Origin: an uncultured Aquimarina sp. | Lineage (GTDB): Bacteria; Bacteroidota; Bacteroidia; Flavobacteriales; Flavobacteriaceae | Assembly (NCBI GenBank): GCA_947498935.1 | Contig: CANMMM010000020.1 | Location: forward strand, 27,600 to 91,599 | Length of the DNA stretch: 64,000 bases | Direction of reading: 5' to 3' | In this document: piece after piece, positions 18,245 to 28,900 of the stretch | How positions within the stretch are numbered: the first letter of the stretch is position 1 | Layout of the letters: each line of letters opens with the position of its first letter | Made by a program: the position numbers and the translations under genes | The notes under the pieces: generated by a model | Databases searched by the model: none | Told to the model about the DNA's origin: nothing | The model's input: only the letters and a program-made list of their open reading frames with translations

Positions 18245-19345
18245 ATGAAAGTATTTCAGAGATCTCTCAGTTACATCGCAATAGTTTTAATTGCAATTAG
18301 TAGTGCTACTTTACAAGCTTCATCAGGAGATGAACAGCACCAATCTACCGGTAATCCTATCGATACCAAAGAAGAAATTCAAGCTTATATCAAGCATCAC
18401 TTACAAGATTCGCATGATTTCGTATTGTATACCAATGGCGAGACAGGACATCATGTTGGATTTCCACTACCTATAATTTTATGGGATGGAGGATTGCAAG
18501 TGTTTATGTCTTCAAAATTCCATCACGGAGAAACAGTAGCTGAGTCTAATGGTAATTACTATAAGTTATACCATGGTAAGATTTATAAGACAGATGCTGC
18601 TGGAACTATACACGATGATGGACATGGGCATCCTTCTAATGAAAAACCACTAGATTTTTCGATTACTAAAAGTGTAGTAGGGATGTTATTAACAGGTCTA
18701 TTAATGCTATTGTTATTCTCTTCATTAGCTAAGGGATATAAAAAAGGACCTATTCCTACAGGAATTGCTAGAGTATTAGAGCCATTAGTGATTTACGTAA
18801 GAGATGAAATCGCAAAACCGAATATTGGAGAGAAGAAGTACAGAAAATTTATGGGCTTCTTATTAACTGTATTCTTTTTTATATGGATATTGAATTTATT
18901 GGGGTTGACGCCTCTTGGGTTTAATGTTACAGGTAATATAGCAGTAACTGCTTGTTTAGGTATTTTTACGATGGTAATTTACATGGCGAGTGGTAGCAAG
19001 GATTTTTGGCAGCATACGTTATGGATGCCTGGAGTTCCTGTAATACTAAGACCGATATTAGCTGTGATTGAATTAGTAGGATTTATACTAATCAAACCTT
19101 TCTCACTACTAGTACGTTTGTATGCAAATATTACAGCAGGTCACTTCGTAGTAATGAGTTTGATCGCACTAATGATTTTGATGAAAGCAAAATTTGGAGC
19201 TGTAGGCGCTACAGGGATGTCGTTAGTACTTTCATTATTCATAACAGTAATAGAATTATTGGTAGCATTCTTACAGGCATTTATTTTTACGATGTTGTCT
19301 TCGTTATTCATCGGAATGGCTGTAGAAGAGCACGATCACCACTAA
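18245..19345 (+). CDS. atpB: ATP synthase F0 subunit a
   Basis: Membrane subunit a that forms the proton half-channels against the c-ring. The protein has a signal-like N-terminus and a His-rich periplasmic extension (residues about 25-135) typical of Bacteroidetes, then five or six helices. The essential arginine is R291 in VRLYANITAGH, and the C-terminus ends in EEHDHH. Length 366 is normal for the phylum. It is first in the run atpB-E-F-H-x-A-G. Confidence 0.97.
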   Translation: MKVFQRSLSYIAIVLIAISSATLQASSGDEQHQSTGNPIDTKEEIQAYIKHHLQDSHDFVLYTNGETGHHVGFPLPIILWDGGLQVFMSSKFHHGETVAESNGNYYKLYHGKIYKTDAAGTIHDDGHGHPSNEKPLDFSITKSVVGMLLTGLLMLLLFSSLAKGYKKGPIPTGIARVLEPLVIYVRDEIAKPNIGEKKYRKFMGFLLTVFFFIWILNLLGLTPLGFNVTGNIAVTACLGIFTMVIYMASGSKDFWQHTLWMPGVPVILRPILAVIELVGFILIKPFSLLVRLYANITAGHFVVMSLIALMILMKAKFGAVGATGMSLVLSLFITVIELLVAFLQAFIFTMLSSLFIGMAVEEHDHH

Positions 19346-19393
19346 AAGAAAATAGAAAAAGAATTTTTTGTTTAATTATATAAATCAATTATC

Positions 19394-19591
19394 ATGACTG
19401 GAACTCTTAATTTAATAGGAGCAGGATTAATCGTAATCGGAGGAGGAATTGGATTAGGTCTCATCGGTGGAAAAGCAATGGAAAGTATTGCTCGTCAGCC
19501 AGAGGCAGCAGGAAAAATCCAAACTGCAATGATTATCATTGGAGCACTTTTAGAAGGTTTAGCATTCGGTGCATTAATCTTAGGAAGCTAA
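19394..19591 (+). CDS. atpE: ATP synthase F0 subunit c
   Basis: A 65-residue helical hairpin of the c-ring. It has the Gly-rich first helix (GGGIGLGLIGGKA), the polar loop ARQPEA and the ion-carrying glutamate E54 in ALLEGLAFGA. The residue after E54 is Gly and not Ser/Thr, so the classical sodium-binding motif is not complete and proton use is expected. A long stem-loop without T-run follows and may set its higher mRNA level relative to downstream genes. Confidence 0.97.
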   Translation: MTGTLNLIGAGLIVIGGGIGLGLIGGKAMESIARQPEAAGKIQTAMIIIGALLEGLAFGALILGS

Positions 19592-19610
19592 TCCTTGTAG
19601 CACAGGAAAC

Positions 19611-19650
19611 AAAACATTTTCCTGTAACGGTTGGTTACAGGAAATGTTTT
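19611..19650 (+). promoter_or_regulatory. Stem-loop between atpE and atpF
   Basis: Stem AAAACATTTTCCTGTAAC pairs with GTTACAGGAAATGTTTT around a short loop. There is no T-run after it, so an mRNA stabilising or processing element, or a weak attenuator, is more likely than full termination. Confidence 0.75.
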
Positions 19651-19689
19651 AGAATAATTAAACAGCAATAACAATAAATAAAATTTACT

Positions 19690-20190
19690 ATGGATCAGTT
19701 ACTAAATGATTTTTCTCCAGGATTGTTTTTTATGCAAGCAATCATCTTAGTGATATTAATTTTGCTAATGCGCAAATTTGCTTGGAAACCTATCCTTACG
19801 AGCTTACAAGATAGAGAAGATGGAATACAAGGTGCTTTAGATGCAGCAGAAGCGGCTAAGAAAGAGATGCAAAATCTAAAAGCCGATAATGAACGTATCT
19901 TAAATGAAGCACGTGCACAGAGAGATAGTATGCTGAAGGAAGCGAAGGAGCTAAAAGAGAATATGATTACTGAGGCAAAGGAAGAGGCACAAGCGCAAGC
20001 AGATAAAATCATCGTGCAAGCACAAGCAACGATTGCTAGTGAGAAAAAAGCAGCCTTAGCAGAACTAAAAAGTAATGTAGCAGGACTTTCTGTAGAGATT
20101 GCAGAGAAAGTAGTAAGACAAGAATTATCGAATAAAGATAAGCAGTTAGAGCTCGTAGAGTCTATGCTTGGAGAAGTGACTTTAAACTAG
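19690..20190 (+). CDS. atpF: ATP synthase F0 subunit b
   Basis: Peripheral stalk subunit of 166 residues. One N-terminal membrane helix (FFMQAIILVILILLMRKFAW, about residues 13-32) leads into a long charged coiled coil rich in Ala, Glu and Lys (residues about 40-140) and a short C-terminal part that contacts delta. It starts 98 bp after atpE, with the stem-loop in the gap, and is followed by atpH after 11 bp. Confidence 0.95.
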   Translation: MDQLLNDFSPGLFFMQAIILVILILLMRKFAWKPILTSLQDREDGIQGALDAAEAAKKEMQNLKADNERILNEARAQRDSMLKEAKELKENMITEAKEEAQAQADKIIVQAQATIASEKKAALAELKSNVAGLSVEIAEKVVRQELSNKDKQLELVESMLGEVTLN

Positions 20191-20201
20191 AATAATAGAG
20201 T

Positions 20202-20729
20202 ATGAGCAGAGCAGCAATACGATACGCAAAAGCAGTTTTGAGTTTAGCTCAGGAAAAAGAAGCTACTTCTACTGTGCAGGAAGATATGAAGACTATCATT
20301 GCTACGATAGCTACGAGTGCAGAATTAAAGATGCTAGTGAATAGTCCGCTGATCAAATCAGAAGTAAAATTAGCATCCTTACAAGCAGTTTTTAAAGATG
20401 CTAGTGCGCTTACAAAAAATCTATTTGCTACCTTAGTAAGCAATAAGAGAGTAAGTTTATTAGAAGAAGTGGCAAAGCAATACAGCATTCTGTATGATCA
20501 ATTAAACAATACGCAGGTAGCAAAAGTGACTACAGCGGTGCCATTGAGCAAGCAGTTAGAAGAAAAAGTGCTAGCCAAAGTAAAAGAATTAACGGGTAAT
20601 AAGGCAACCATAGAAAATAAAGTCGATGCGTCGATTATCGGTGGTTTTATTCTCAGAGTAGGAGATTTGCAGTACAATGCAAGTGTTTTACATAAGCTTA
20701 CAAGTCTCAAAAGAGAGTTAAGTAATTAA
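20202..20729 (+). CDS. atpH: ATP synthase F1 subunit delta
   Basis: Subunit delta (OSCP), which joins the peripheral stalk to the alpha3beta3 head. The N-terminal helical domain begins MSRAAIRYAKAVLSLAQEK, and the C-terminal domain has the typical KATIENKVDASIIGGFILRVGD. Length 175 is normal. It is 11 bp after atpF. Unusually, atpA does not follow directly: a secreted protein gene starts 10 bp after this stop codon. Confidence 0.95.
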   Translation: MSRAAIRYAKAVLSLAQEKEATSTVQEDMKTIIATIATSAELKMLVNSPLIKSEVKLASLQAVFKDASALTKNLFATLVSNKRVSLLEEVAKQYSILYDQLNNTQVAKVTTAVPLSKQLEEKVLAKVKELTGNKATIENKVDASIIGGFILRVGDLQYNASVLHKLTSLKRELSN

Positions 20730-20739
20730 ATTTTTTAAT

Positions 20740-22266
20740 ATGAGGAAACTAGAATTGGTATCGTTTTTATTATTGATTTTTACACTAGGTGTTTCCGCAC
20801 AAAAGGTAAAAGTTAAAAAAGAAGTAATTTTAATTGACAAGAAAGAAACACCACTAAGAGTTTCCTCTAATGAAGGGATTTATACTTTTACAGATACTAC
20901 CAACGGAGAGGTGTTTTTAAGTGTTGATTACGAGGTCAATAGAATCAGTGAAGATGTAAAATATGAATGGTTAGTATTATCAGTAAGTGATAGTGAATTT
21001 AAGAATGAAGAAGATATGGAGTATATCTCTTTTACGCTTAATATGAAGAAAGCTATTTCTGAGTTTGTTATGAAGAAACTTAATTTCTTTGATTCGAATG
21101 GAACTGTAAATAAAGAAAATATTAAAGAGTACTTTAGTCAAAAAAGAGAAAGAGCAAGTAAAGAAGAATATGAAAAATCACTTACACAGGCAAATGCTAA
21201 TTCTGCAAAATATGCTGAAACGGCTGCTCTAGATATTAATGTAGATCCAGATTTAAAACGAATCTTTAGAGGTCAAATTCCTTATTCATCATCATCTTCA
21301 TTTGATCGAATGCGTAATGCAAGTCAGATAGAGAATATGATTGGTACTTACCGATTCGGAGAAAGAGGTCTTTTGATTATTATTAGAGATCTTGATAATG
21401 TAAAGGCAGCAACAGTAACTCAAGATATGATGGGTAGAGTAACTATAAAATCACAATTACTAACTGAACCCATAAAATACTCAACAAAAACTAGATTTAA
21501 AGTAACTGATCAATATGCTACAAAAAATTTTGTGATAGAAGCGGTTAGGCATTTGCATACCAGAGACATTAGGTTAGGAAAACAGGCTAAAGAAATGGTA
21601 GCAAAAGCAAATCAAGAGATTAGGCAAGAAGCACAAGAAAATTTTGAAGAGGCAAAACTTAATTCTTCTAACATTTATGATCAACTTGGATATGGAATTG
21701 ATGATAAAGGAGAAAGATTCGAAGGGAAAGTAACGATGATTTTTGAAAAAATCAAGAATCCAAATGAAATGGGAGGTAATGTGATGACTATAGGAGGAGA
21801 TAATACAGGAAGTCAGGTAAAGATTCAATACATCAATAAGAAGGATAAGAAAAGGTTAAAATTTTTAGCAGCAAAAAAGAATACTCGTTTTTGCGTATTT
21901 GCCGAAGATGGTACAGAGACTTGCTTTCAGGGTTTACGAATAAAGAGTAATGGTATGTTAGCTTCAGGAGATGCTATAGGTATTGGAGGGTCTGGAGCAA
22001 AATATTTGAAAGAAATAGAAAAAGATGGAAAAGTTACTTTGTATCAAGAAATACCAAGTAATAAATACTATATCAAAACAGATGCTCAAGAAAAAGTATT
22101 TAATTTCGAGTTTGGTTCTTTGATCAAAGAGGAAAAGAAATCAAGTAAATTAAAAGACTATCTTGGAGGATGTGATTTTGGTCAAGGGAAATATGATGAA
22201 GCTAGTTTTCAGAGTATAGAAAAAATAAAAGAACTTATTAATTTTTATAACACCTCTTGCAATTAA
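20740..22266 (+). CDS. Secreted protein of unknown function inserted between atpH and atpA
   Basis: A 508-residue protein with a signal peptide (MRKLELVSFLLLIFTLGVSAQ). Nothing in it resembles an ATP synthase subunit. After a beta-rich N-terminal domain comes a charged helical segment (residues about 125-170), a beta-rich middle with an SSSSSFDRM turn, a second helix (about 270-310; QAKEMVAKANQEIRQEAQ), and a C-terminal domain with Gly-rich GGDNTGSQ and GIGGSGAKY. Four cysteines (FCVFAEDGTETCF; GGCDF; NTSCN) could form two disulfides after export. Gaps of 10 bp to atpH and 27 bp to atpA make cotranscription with the atp genes almost unavoidable. No domain recognised. Confidence 0.85.
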   Translation: MRKLELVSFLLLIFTLGVSAQKVKVKKEVILIDKKETPLRVSSNEGIYTFTDTTNGEVFLSVDYEVNRISEDVKYEWLVLSVSDSEFKNEEDMEYISFTLNMKKAISEFVMKKLNFFDSNGTVNKENIKEYFSQKRERASKEEYEKSLTQANANSAKYAETAALDINVDPDLKRIFRGQIPYSSSSSFDRMRNASQIENMIGTYRFGERGLLIIIRDLDNVKAATVTQDMMGRVTIKSQLLTEPIKYSTKTRFKVTDQYATKNFVIEAVRHLHTRDIRLGKQAKEMVAKANQEIRQEAQENFEEAKLNSSNIYDQLGYGIDDKGERFEGKVTMIFEKIKNPNEMGGNVMTIGGDNTGSQVKIQYINKKDKKRLKFLAAKKNTRFCVFAEDGTETCFQGLRIKSNGMLASGDAIGIGGSGAKYLKEIEKDGKVTLYQEIPSNKYYIKTDAQEKVFNFEFGSLIKEEKKSSKLKDYLGGCDFGQGKYDEASFQSIEKIKELINFYNTSCN

Positions 22267-22293
22267 TATAAAGTAAGAGAAATCATAATAGTT

Positions 22294-23874
22294 ATGGCAG
22301 AAGTAAATCCTGCTGAAGTATCAGCAATATTAAAACAACAGTTATCTGGATTTGAAGCATCCGCTTCATTAGAGGAAGTAGGTACGGTATTACAAGTGGG
22401 TGATGGTATCGCTCGTGTATACGGATTGTCTAACGCTCAATACGGAGAATTAGTAGAATTTGAATCTGGATTAGAAGGAATCGTATTGAACCTTGAAGAA
22501 GACAATGTTGGGGTAGTACTTTTAGGTTCTTCAACAGAAGTAAAAGAAGGTGTAACTGTAAAGCGTACGCAACGTATTGCCTCAATCAATGTAGGTGACG
22601 GGATTGTTGGAAGAGTTGTAGATACTTTAGGGAATCCTATCGATGGTAAAGGAGCGATCGAAGGAGAAACTTATGAAATGCCATTAGAACGTAAAGCGCC
22701 AGGAGTAGTATTCCGTCAGCCAGTAAATGAGCCATTACAGACAGGTATCAAATCTATCGATGCGATGGTACCTATCGGAAGAGGGCAGCGTGAGCTAGTA
22801 ATTGGAGACCGTCAGACAGGAAAAACGACAGTGTGTATCGATACAATTCTAAACCAAAAAGAATTTTACGATGCAGGAGAGCCTGTATATTGTATCTATG
22901 TAGCGATTGGACAAAAAGCGTCTACAGTAGCTAACATCGCTAAAGTGCTAGAAGACAAAGGAGCATTAGCGTATACCACGATCGTAGCAGCAAACGCATC
23001 TGATCCTGCTCCAATGCAAGTATATGCTCCGTTTGCAGGAGCTGCTATTGGAGAGTATTTCCGTGATACAGGACGTCCAGCATTGATCATCTATGATGAT
23101 TTATCTAAGCAAGCAGTAGCATACCGTGAGGTATCTCTTTTATTACGTCGTCCACCAGGTCGTGAAGCATACCCAGGGGATGTATTCTACTTACACTCTA
23201 GATTATTAGAGCGTGCTGCAAAAGTAATTGCAGATGATACAATCGCTAAGGATATGAATGACCTGCCAGAGTCTTTAAAAAGCAAAGTAAAAGGTGGAGG
23301 ATCATTGACAGCATTGCCAATTATCGAGACACAAGCAGGAGACGTATCGGCATATATCCCTACAAACGTAATTTCGATTACAGATGGGCAAATATTCCTT
23401 ACTTCAGACTTGTTTAACTCTGGGGTACGTCCAGCAATTAACGTAGGTATTTCTGTATCACGTGTTGGAGGTTCTGCACAGATTAAATCTATGAAGAAAG
23501 TAGCGGGTACATTAAAATTAGATCAAGCACAGTTCCGTGAATTAGAAGCATTCGCGAAGTTTGGTTCTGACTTAGATGCTGCTACATTAAACGTGATTGA
23601 AAAAGGAAAGCGTAACGTAGAAATCTTAAAGCAAGCACAGAATGATCCGTATTCTGTAGAAGATCAAATAGCGATCATCTATGCAGGATCTAAAAACTTG
23701 TTAAAGGATGTACCAGTAAACAAAATAAAAGAGTTCGAAAGCGATTTCATAGAGTATTTAAATGCAAAGCATAGAGATGCATTAGATACCCTAAAAGCAG
23801 GTAAACTAACGGATGAAGTTACAGACGTATTAGTAGCTGCTAGTAAAGAAATTTCGGCTAAATATAAAGCCTAA
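22294..23874 (+). CDS. atpA: ATP synthase F1 subunit alpha
   Basis: Non-catalytic nucleotide-binding subunit of F1, 526 residues. The Walker A motif GDRQTGKT is at 171-178, with the family stretch [22 protein letters not shown] and the late [18 protein letters not shown], which supplies the arginine contacting the catalytic site. Length and all motifs are standard. Together with atpG it closes this transcription unit; atpD and atpC are absent, as is usual in Bacteroidetes, where they lie at another locus. Confidence 0.98.
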   Translation: MAEVNPAEVSAILKQQLSGFEASASLEEVGTVLQVGDGIARVYGLSNAQYGELVEFESGLEGIVLNLEEDNVGVVLLGSSTEVKEGVTVKRTQRIASINVGDGIVGRVVDTLGNPIDGKGAIEGETYEMPLERKAPGVVFRQPVNEPLQTGIKSIDAMVPIGRGQRELVIGDRQTGKTTVCIDTILNQKEFYDAGEPVYCIYVAIGQKASTVANIAKVLEDKGALAYTTIVAANASDPAPMQVYAPFAGAAIGEYFRDTGRPALIIYDDLSKQAVAYREVSLLLRRPPGREAYPGDVFYLHSRLLERAAKVIADDTIAKDMNDLPESLKSKVKGGGSLTALPIIETQAGDVSAYIPTNVISITDGQIFLTSDLFNSGVRPAINVGISVSRVGGSAQIKSMKKVAGTLKLDQAQFRELEAFAKFGSDLDAATLNVIEKGKRNVEILKQAQNDPYSVEDQIAIIYAGSKNLLKDVPVNKIKEFESDFIEYLNAKHRDALDTLKAGKLTDEVTDVLVAASKEISAKYKA

Positions 23875-23923
23875 TCTAGGATAGTGAATTCATCATTGAA
23901 TTCGGAATTCATAATCATTAACA

Positions 23924-24784
23924 ATGGCAAACTTAAAAGAATTACGTAGTAGAATAACCTCAGTATCCTCGACGATGCAAATTACCAGTGCTATGAAAAT
24001 GGTATCTGCAGCAAAGTTGAACAAAGCACAATCAGCGATCACAGCGATGCGACCGTATGCCGATAAGCTTACTGAGTTATTACAAGATTTAAGTGCTTCT
24101 TTAGAAGGAGATAGTGCGAGCCCTTATTCTGCACAGCGAGAAGTAAATAAAGTATTGGTAATTGCGATTGCTTCTAACCGTGGATTGGCAGGAGCTTTTA
24201 ATTCTAATATTATCAAAGCTTCTAAGGAATTGTATGAAAATGTATATGCTGGTAAGCAAGTAGATTTTATTACACTTGGAAAGAAAGTACATGATGTCGT
24301 TTCTAAGTCACATACGATCGTTGCGAATAAGAGTGATGTGTTTGATGATTTGACTTTTGCAAATGTGGCAAATATTGCTGAGGAAGCAATGGAATTGTTT
24401 ACAAACGGTACGTATGATAAAGTAGTGATTGTGTACAACAAATTTAAGAACGCTGCTACGCAAGAGGTGATGAAAGAACAGTTCTTACCTATTGTGATGC
24501 CAGAAGGTGCAGCAAACACTGCTATTGATTATACATTTGAGCCGTCTAAGGAAGAAATTATCGAACAATTAATTCCTAAGTCACTAAAAACACAATTGTA
24601 TAAGGCAGTTAGAGATTCATTCGCATCTGAACACGGAGCGCGTATGACGGCTATGCACAAAGCTACTGATAATGCAACAGAGCTAAGAGATGCCTTAAAG
24701 TTATCCTACAATAAAGCAAGACAGGCTTCTATTACGAATGAAATTTTAGAAATCGTAGGAGGAGCAGAAGCATTGAATAACTAG
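23924..24784 (+). CDS. atpG: ATP synthase F1 subunit gamma
   Basis: Central rotor shaft, 286 residues. The N-terminal helix MANLKELRSRITSVSSTMQITSAMKMVSAAKL and C-terminal helix LRDALKLSYNKARQASITNEILEIVGGAEAL are the conserved coiled-coil pair, and NRGLAGAFN is the family signature in the globular part. It starts 49 bp after atpA and is followed by a strong terminator at 24825. Confidence 0.97.
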   Translation: MANLKELRSRITSVSSTMQITSAMKMVSAAKLNKAQSAITAMRPYADKLTELLQDLSASLEGDSASPYSAQREVNKVLVIAIASNRGLAGAFNSNIIKASKELYENVYAGKQVDFITLGKKVHDVVSKSHTIVANKSDVFDDLTFANVANIAEEAMELFTNGTYDKVVIVYNKFKNAATQEVMKEQFLPIVMPEGAANTAIDYTFEPSKEEIIEQLIPKSLKTQLYKAVRDSFASEHGARMTAMHKATDNATELRDALKLSYNKARQASITNEILEIVGGAEALNN

Positions 24785-24824
24785 TACACAGTATAAGTTA
24801 TTAGCAGCTTACATTGATATACAG

Positions 24825-24857
24825 AAGCTCGACCATTTTTGGTCGAGCTTTTTTTTG
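24825..24857 (+). terminator. Rho-independent terminator of the atp operon
   Basis: Stem AAGCTCGACCA / TGGTCGAGCTT with a short T-rich loop and a run of eight T. Confidence 0.93.
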
Positions 24858-25012
24858 CTCTTTTTTACGCTTAAGGTGATGGTAATTTTCATTTTTAATG
24901 AGCTAACAACGATATGAGCTTAATAGATATGTTAAAAAAAGTAGTTTTTTTAAAAAAAGTTGCGTTTTGGGGGTAACATTATAGTGCAAAATGACATTAA
25001 TAGATAGTAGAA

Positions 25013-25129
25013 TATGTTTGCACTGTTACTGTGGGGACGGCAGCAGTGTTTCTAACTTATTTTAGTGATTACATTTTAGGTTTATTTAACGACCTCATTC
25101 ATATTTAGCCATGAATGAGGTTTTTTTGT
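25013..25129 (+). ncRNA. Candidate small RNA transcript with own promoter and terminator
   Basis: TATGTTTG (25013-25020) fits TAnnTTTG. The next about 100 bp contain a CACTG...CAGTG stem around a GC-rich GTGGGGACGG loop, unusual for this AT-rich spacer, and end in a strong terminator (ACCTCATTCAT / ATGAATGAGGT, TTTTTTT, 25092-25127). No ORF is present. No clear -33 element was found, so this is a weak call; the terminator itself is solid. Confidence 0.35.
25092..25127 (+). terminator. Rho-independent terminator in the atpG-25909 gap
   Basis: Eleven-base perfect stem ACCTCATTCAT / ATGAATGAGGT followed by seven T. It lies about 300 bp beyond atpG, after the atp operon already has a terminator, so it implies a separate transcript. 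Confidence 0.85.
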
Positions 25130-25908
25130 GTTGAGTAATTTTTTTAAAAGAATATATTATTAGTTTGAATATTCCCTTATTTTGGTAAGTGTATTCTTGT
25201 TAAGGAAAACACAATCTAAAATAAGAAAACCATTAAGTAAATTCGTTTTACGAGTATCCATGCCCTTTATCGAAAACCGAAATAACTAACTGTTTTTTTT
25301 TAGAGATTTGTAAAGCACAAACAATAATTCTAGATAGTGTATTATAGAGGATTTATTGTTGCTTCCCGAGCTTACATTATTCTATGCGCATGAATGATAT
25401 CGCTCGGTGATCATACCCTCTACTGTGTTGCATGTTTTATGGTATATGCATAGTTTCTGTAATGAGAGCTATGGTGTATTATTATAAATTATGCACTTAT
25501 AATCCGTAGTTTTTTAGACGTAAAAAGCATGGATTGCCTAAAGTAATTCACTAACTAAAAAAGAGATTTGTATACGAGCAATAATTACATTATTCCATCC
25601 ATTTTGTATAAAACTATGTAGCGCTTTTGGATAAAAGCATCGCATAGTACCCCGAACCCTATGTTGAAAAAAGTAAATAAGTCTATTTCTCTAGATCTAA
25701 TAAGATGCTTTTTTCAATATCAAGATACTATTATACAAGCGACTGAAATGATAGTGCAATAAATATAGCATAATACATTTCGGCATATAAGGAATATTAT
25801 CATAGTACATGTATCTGTAAAGCCACGTCATAATCAAGATGTGTAGGTGCTGTATAGGTAGTATGCCATTACATAACACGGAACTTACCGTAACAATATT
25901 TATAACAC
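25130..25908. other. Long AT-rich spacer before T9SS cargo gene
   Basis: About 780 bp with no supportable ORF and none of the A, B or C repeats found in other gaps. Short palindromic stretches occur (for example CCCGAGC...GCTCGGT near 25365-25415), but nothing that I can name. It may hold the regulatory region of the gene at 25909. Confidence 0.5.
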
Positions 25909-28900
25909 ATGAAATATCTTATCATAAGCTGTATGCTATTTGTGTACAGTCTATCAATAGCTCAATATGTTCCTACAGCGCCATGGATGCAACAAATACA
26001 GCGCACCAAAAAACAAAAGAATACCAAAGAAGCTACATCACTACAATTTTCAGAAATAGTGGATGCATTTCATAGATATTGGCAGGGTAGAGATCATGAA
26101 GAAAAAGGAAGTGGCTATAAACCTTTTATGAGGTGGAGCGAATTTTATAAAAATGGTGTATTACCAGATGGTACACTACCATCTCCGAGCTTCTTAAACA
26201 ATGCATGGCAACAAAAACAAGCGATGCCAACTCAAAGAATTACTACTGCTACACAGTGGGAGCCTATGGGCCCTTTTGATCATGCACAAGCTGGTTCATG
26301 GAATCCTGGACAAGGTAGGGTGAATGTAGTGCTGATAGATCCTACGAATAGTAATACCATATATGTAGGAGCACCATCAGGAGGTATATGGAAATCTACA
26401 GACAGAGGTGCTACATGGAAACCATTATCAGATAACTTGCCACAATTAGGAGTTTCAGGTATAGCAGTAGCCCATAATGATCCGAATATAATTTATATTT
26501 CTACAGGGGATGATGATGGAAGTGACAGTTTTGGAATAGGAGTTTTAAAGTCTGTTAATGGTGGGCAGACATGGGAAGAAACTGGATTGAAGTTTTCAGA
26601 CCAATTTTCGGCAGGAAATGATATTTATATTGATCCTGCTAATGCAGATTTGTTATGGGTGGCTACGAGAAAAGGACTGTATAAGACCGCTAATGCGGGT
26701 AAGGATTGGAAAAGAGTTTTAGCAGGTAATATACAAGATGTGAAGCTAAAACCTGGAGATGCTACCGTGCTTTATGCAGTGAGTCAAAATACATTTTATA
26801 AATCAGAAGATGGAGGAGATACATTCGACCCGATAGTAGAAGGATTGCCTACCCAATCCGGTAGGTTAGTAATTGATGTTACGCCAGCTGCACCAGAAAA
26901 TGTATATGTATTAAGCGCAAAAACCGATTTTTCTTTTCAAGGGTTGTATCGATCCAAAGATAGCGGTATGAGTTTTGCTAAGACCAACGAGGCGATGAAT
27001 ATTTTTGAGAGTAAGCAAGCGTGGTATGACTTAGCAATGGCAGTATCTGATCAAGATCCTGAGATGATTTTTGTGGGATGTATTAATATTTGGATGTCTA
27101 CAGATGGAGGAAACGACTTTAGGAGAATCAATCAGTGGAATGCTCCTAGGTCTGCTACCTATACACATGCTGATATTCATTTTTTAAGGTATACTAATAA
27201 TCGTCTATTATGTGGTAGTGATGGAGGGATATATATATCGGATGATAATGGAAGTAGTTTTACAGATTATTCCACAGGCTTACAAATCGGTCAGTTCTAT
27301 AAAATAGCAGTTGCAGAGAATCAAACATCAGATCATCTTACAGGAGGATTGCAGGATAATGGTGGATTCGGATTACAAGACACTACTTGGAATGCATATC
27401 ATGGAGGAGATGGGACTAATTGTATAATGGTGCCTAATAAGCCAAATACATATTACGGGTTTACACAAACAGGAAGTCATTTATACAGAACAGATGATCG
27501 CGGTGTCACTAGAGAAGCTGATGTATTCGGTCCTGAACGTGGGAACTGGGTTACGCCATTAGCAGTGGATGATCAAGGGGCTATATATGCAGGATATACT
27601 AGTATTTATAAGCTCCAAGATGCGTCTTTCGTAAAGCAAACTACGTTCGATTTTGGGGGTAATATAGATTGTTTGGAATTCGACCCTATAAATACAGCCA
27701 TTGTATATGCTGCCAGAGGAAGGAATTTGTACAAAAGTATAGACAAAGGAGTGAATTGGGAGCTAATAGCAATACAAAATACTGGCATTGTTTCAATAGA
27801 AGTGCATAATGATAATAGCGATATGATCTATCTTGCTACTAGTGGTTCTGTAAATGGAAAAGTAATGCAATCTACAGATGGAGGGCAGAATTTTACAGAT
27901 ATTACGGGGGACTTACCTACAGAAGGTAAATTTGTGATCAAACACCATAAGGGAACAGCATCAATTTATTTGGGCACATACTTGGGGGTGTATCATAAAA
28001 ATGGAGAGGATGCTTGGGCTAATTACTCTGGTAATTTACCCGCAGTAGCAGTACGAGATTTAGAAATAAATTTGCACGATCAATTACTGTTAGCAGGAAC
28101 CTATGGAAGAGGAATCTGGAAAGCGCCATTGGAGGCAGAAGGTGCAGTGGATGTACCAGTGCTTACAGCACCAATAGGGCTCAATGCATTTAATATCACA
28201 GCGAATTCGGTAGGATTAAGTTGGGCAGCGGTTTTGGATCAGAATGTGACAGCGTATGGGGTGTATCAAGATGGAATACGAATTCAAACAGTGACACGAA
28301 GTAATACAGTGGTTACTAATTTGCAGGGGGGGAGCTCCTATAATTTTACAGTCCGATCGTTGGATGATGCGTCGAATGAATCTTTGGATAGCCAAGTGGT
28401 AGTCGTAACCATATTAGCAGATGGTAATGTAGTACAATCAGCAGTGACAACAAACGAGATTCCTGGTACCATCCAAGTAGAGGCTTATGATAATGGAGGA
28501 GAAGGAGTCGCATATCATGATGCTGATGTGGCTAACAGAGATGCTGTAGCTAGAGTAGAAGAAGCAGTAGATCTACAAGAAACTACGGATATTGGAGGAG
28601 GATTGAATATAGGTTGGGTAATGGATGGAGAATGGTTAGAGTATACGATAGCATCGATAACTACAGGAACCTATACGGTGGATATTCGAGTAGCGAGTGC
28701 ACTTACTGGAACCAAATCGGTGCATCTCTCATTAGATGGGCAGCAGATTGCAGCGACAGCGATTCCAGTTACCGATGGATGGCAAGAATGGCAAACGATC
28801 ACAATGCAAAATGTAGTGCTAGAAGGCGGCACTAATAAAGTATTACGCCTCGGTATTGTAGGAGGAGGATTCAATATTAATTATTTGCGGTTTAGTACAA

